Assembly: GCA_003220985.1 (NCBI GenBank)
Contig: QHTY01000080.1
Location: 1 to 7,348 of the forward strand
Source of the DNA: Gemmatimonadota bacterium
GTDB lineage: Bacteria > Gemmatimonadota > Gemmatimonadetes > Gemmatimonadales > GWC2-71-9
Length of the DNA stretch: 7,348 nucleotides
Reading direction: 5' to 3'
The notes under the pieces were generated by a model, which did not search any database, had not been told where the DNA came from, and saw only the letters and a program-made list of their open reading frames with translations. Within the stretch, counting starts at the first letter, position 1. Every line of letters starts with the position of its first letter. Made by a program: the position numbers and the translations under genes. Positions 6,098 to 7,348 of the stretch are shown in pieces.

Positions 6098-7029
6098 ACC
6101 ACCGAGAGCTTGCCCATGAGGTGATCGCGCAGACCCGTGGCGCCGTGGTGATTCACATTCCTCGCGCCGAGCTGGTTGCCGGTGCGCAACGCGTCCTCGA
6201 TACTGGCGCCGGCGAGCAGCATCGCGACCACGGCGCCGCCGAACACGTCGCCGCATCCGGTCGGATCGACGATCCGATCGAACGCCGCCTGGTGCGTGGC
6301 CGGCGCGGGAATCAGCTGCGTTCGAACCGGGTTGCCCGTGAAATACGCGGCGCCGCGTCTGCCGAGTGTCACGCACAACGTACTGCAGCCCTGCCGCAGC
6401 GCATCGGCGGCGATCGCGAGGGGATCCGGTCCCAGCTGCCTCATTTCGTCCTCGTTCAGCTGCACGACGTTGAAACAGCCGAACCACGTAGGGGCTTGGG
6501 GCAGGGGGCTAGGGACTCGAGTGCCGTCCGGTTCCTTTGCCAGGAAGAGGCTGTGCAGATCGGCGTACAGGAATCCCGGAAAACCCCGGCGCAGGAGCTG
6601 CGCCGTGTCGAGACTCATCTCGAAGCCGGAAATGAAATTGATGTACACCGCGTCGAGGTCTCGCACGAGCGGGCCCAGCTCGGGCCACGTCCACGGTGGC
6701 ACGCCGCCGCTCATCTGCTCGCAGCGCCGTTCCGCCGATTCATACCGGAGCGTGACTCGGTTATTCGGTTCGGGGACCTCGATAAAGCGTGCGCCGCGCG
6801 GCGTGTGGCGTATGCTGCGAAGAAAATCATTCGCCTTGACCGCGAGATCTCGACCGACCTTGATCAAGGGGACAATCAGCCAGTCGTCCGGCAACGTCGC
6901 ATCGAGCGCGGCGAGTGCGTACGAGATGCCGCCCCATTCCTGGATGGCGGCTTGGGCGGGATCGCGGCCATGAATCGTGTCCCACACCATCGACCCGATG
7001 ACACCCAGTCGCTTCAGTGCAGGCCCCAA
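6094..7029 (-). CDS. PfkB (ribokinase-like) family carbohydrate kinase
   Basis: This is a cytosolic ATP-dependent kinase of sugars or nucleosides; the substrate cannot be read from the sequence. Numbered from the TTG at 7029 (311 aa), the N-terminal strand RLGVIGSMVWD carries the usual glycine and substrate-side Asp17. WGGISYA (32-38) matches the substrate-binding GG, QLNEDEM matches the NxxE region, and DPTGCGD (255-261) is PfkB signature 2 with catalytic base Asp261. The start is uncertain. TTG 7029 overlaps the ROK gene by 16 bases. A CTG at 7017, preceded by GGGG and overlapping the ROK stop as CTGA, would give MKRLGVIG and fits the other junctions. A GTG at 7104 would add residues unlike the family. 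The gene holds a G-rich 7-bp repeat array at 6489-6516, encoding a Pro-rich loop. The stop overlaps the next start as ATGA. Confidence 0.88.
   Translation of the reverse strand: MGPALKRLGVIGSMVWDTIHGRDPAQAAIQEWGGISYALAALDATLPDDWLIVPLIKVGRDLAVKANDFLRSIRHTPRGARFIEVPEPNNRVTLRYESAERRCEQMSGGVPPWTWPELGPLVRDLDAVYINFISGFEMSLDTAQLLRRGFPGFLYADLHSLFLAKEPDGTRVPSPLPQAPTWFGCFNVVQLNEDEMRQLGPDPLAIAADALRQGCSTLCVTLGRRGAAYFTGNPVRTQLIPAPATHQAAFDRIVDPTGCGDVFGGAVVAMLLAGASIEDALRTGNQLGARNVNHHGATGLRDHLMGKLSVV
6489..6516 (+). repeat. G-rich heptamer array inside the PfkB kinase gene (4 units)
   Basis: There are four consecutive 7-bp units on the + strand: TAGGGGC, TTGGGGC, AGGGGGC and TAGGGAC, with consensus TAGGGRC. 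The four G-tracts are separated by 2-3 bases and match the canonical G-quadruplex pattern on the template strand of the gene. On the coding strand it gives a Pro-rich stretch (VPSPLPQAP). The unit differs from the envC arrays but has the same length, copy number and GGG core. A native Pro-rich loop with chance periodicity is the alternative. Confidence 0.7.
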
Positions 7030-7348
7030 TGTTTCTGGATGAAGACTGCCGCGGCGCCGAATACTCCTGCGGTACCGGGAAGAGTTCCCGGGACGATCTT
7101 GCACGCTTCCCAGGCCGGCTTGAATGCGCGCCGCTTGACCTCGCTGCGCAAGGGGTGGAAGAGCTTGTCTCCGGCCTGCGTGACCCCACCGCAGATCACC
7201 ACGACTTCAGGATTGAAGATGTTGATGAAGCTCGCCACCGCCGCGCCCAACAGCCGGGCGGTCTCGTGCACGACCTCGAGCGCCCATTCGTCGCCGTCGT
7301 TCGCGGCTTCGTAGACGATCTGGGCAGTGATCTTGGTGAGATCGCCCT
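7014..7348 (-). CDS. ROK-family sugar kinase/regulator, C-terminal part (5' end off window)
   Basis: The reading frame is open to the right edge of the window, so only the last 110 residues are visible; ROK proteins usually have about 300-330. The segment NIFNPEVVVICGGV matches the conserved C-terminal ROK strand, where a glycine pair helps close the nucleotide site. It is followed by the family's typical ending, a PGTAGVFGAAA stretch and a short helix. ROK proteins include ATP-dependent glucokinases and other sugar kinases, and also NagC/XylR-type repressors. The DNA-binding domain and the zinc-binding CxCGxxGC motif that would separate these lie outside the window. A kinase is more likely given the adjacent PfkB kinase, but this is inference. 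The TGA stop overlaps the start of the next gene. The GTG at 7271 is an internal valine, not the start. Confidence 0.85.
   Translation of the reverse strand, partial: GDLTKITAQIVYEAANDGDEWALEVVHETARLLGAAVASFINIFNPEVVVICGGVTQAGDKLFHPLRSEVKRRAFKPAWEACKIVPGTLPGTAGVFGAAAVFIQKHWGLH

Noticed and set aside
6098..6487. Upstream extension of the ATPase gene to 6487
   Set aside because: The added residues are Arg-rich, out-of-frame readings of PfkB; ATG 6097 sits exactly at the ATGA junction.
5971..7314. Long plus-strand open frame (447 codons)
   Set aside because: It is a shadow of the PfkB and ROK genes, with no domain or motif; the opposite strand has DPTGCGD and the ROK C-terminal motif.
1..7348. 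CRISPR array, tRNA, rRNA, insertion sequence or attachment site
   Set aside because: No regularly spaced 25-40 bp repeats, no cloverleaf-like sequence noticed, no transposase motifs or terminal inverted repeats; coding occupies the whole window.

Overview
The window is high-GC bacterial DNA coding entirely on the minus strand. It holds nine genes, two of them cut by the window edges, and essentially no intergenic DNA. Together FtsEX, a degenerate EnvC, a lipoprotein-type HlyD adaptor and a cystathionine-type PLP enzyme suggest a double-membraned, high-GC phylum. Gemmatimonadota is my best guess, from remembered family resemblance only. No 16S rRNA or other taxonomic marker is present.

In transcription order (right to left) the genes are: the C-terminal part of a ROK-family sugar kinase or regulator (7348-7014); a PfkB-family carbohydrate kinase (about 7029-6094); a histidine-kinase-like ATPase with a STAS-like N-terminal part (6097-5180); a small STAS-like protein (5183-4752); a Cys/Met-metabolism PLP enzyme (4755-3598); FtsE (3597-2896); FtsX (2899-2042); an EnvC-type LytM/M23 protein (2045-804); and the N-terminal 278 residues of an HlyD/efflux periplasmic adaptor lipoprotein (834-1). 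The adaptor has no stop inside the window, so a simple ORF scan misses it. Most junctions are 4-base NTGA stop/start overlaps or direct abutments, so this is probably one translationally coupled transcription unit. No promoter, terminator or RNA gene was seen.

FtsE, FtsX and EnvC form the known cell-separation module: an ABC-type transmembrane switch drives a periplasmic, non-catalytic LytM protein that activates amidases. The ATPase/STAS pair looks like a partner-switching regulatory module. The two sugar kinases and the PLP enzyme are metabolic. No functional link between these groups is shown beyond co-transcription.

The most unusual feature is at the 5' end of envC. Two head-to-head arrays of four 7-bp repeats (consensus CGGGANA) flank a 29-base loop. 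The arms encode the n- and c-regions of the signal peptide and the loop encodes its hydrophobic core. A second four-unit, 7-bp array with a different but similar G-rich unit (TAGGGRC) lies inside the PfkB gene. Both can be written as G-quadruplex motifs.
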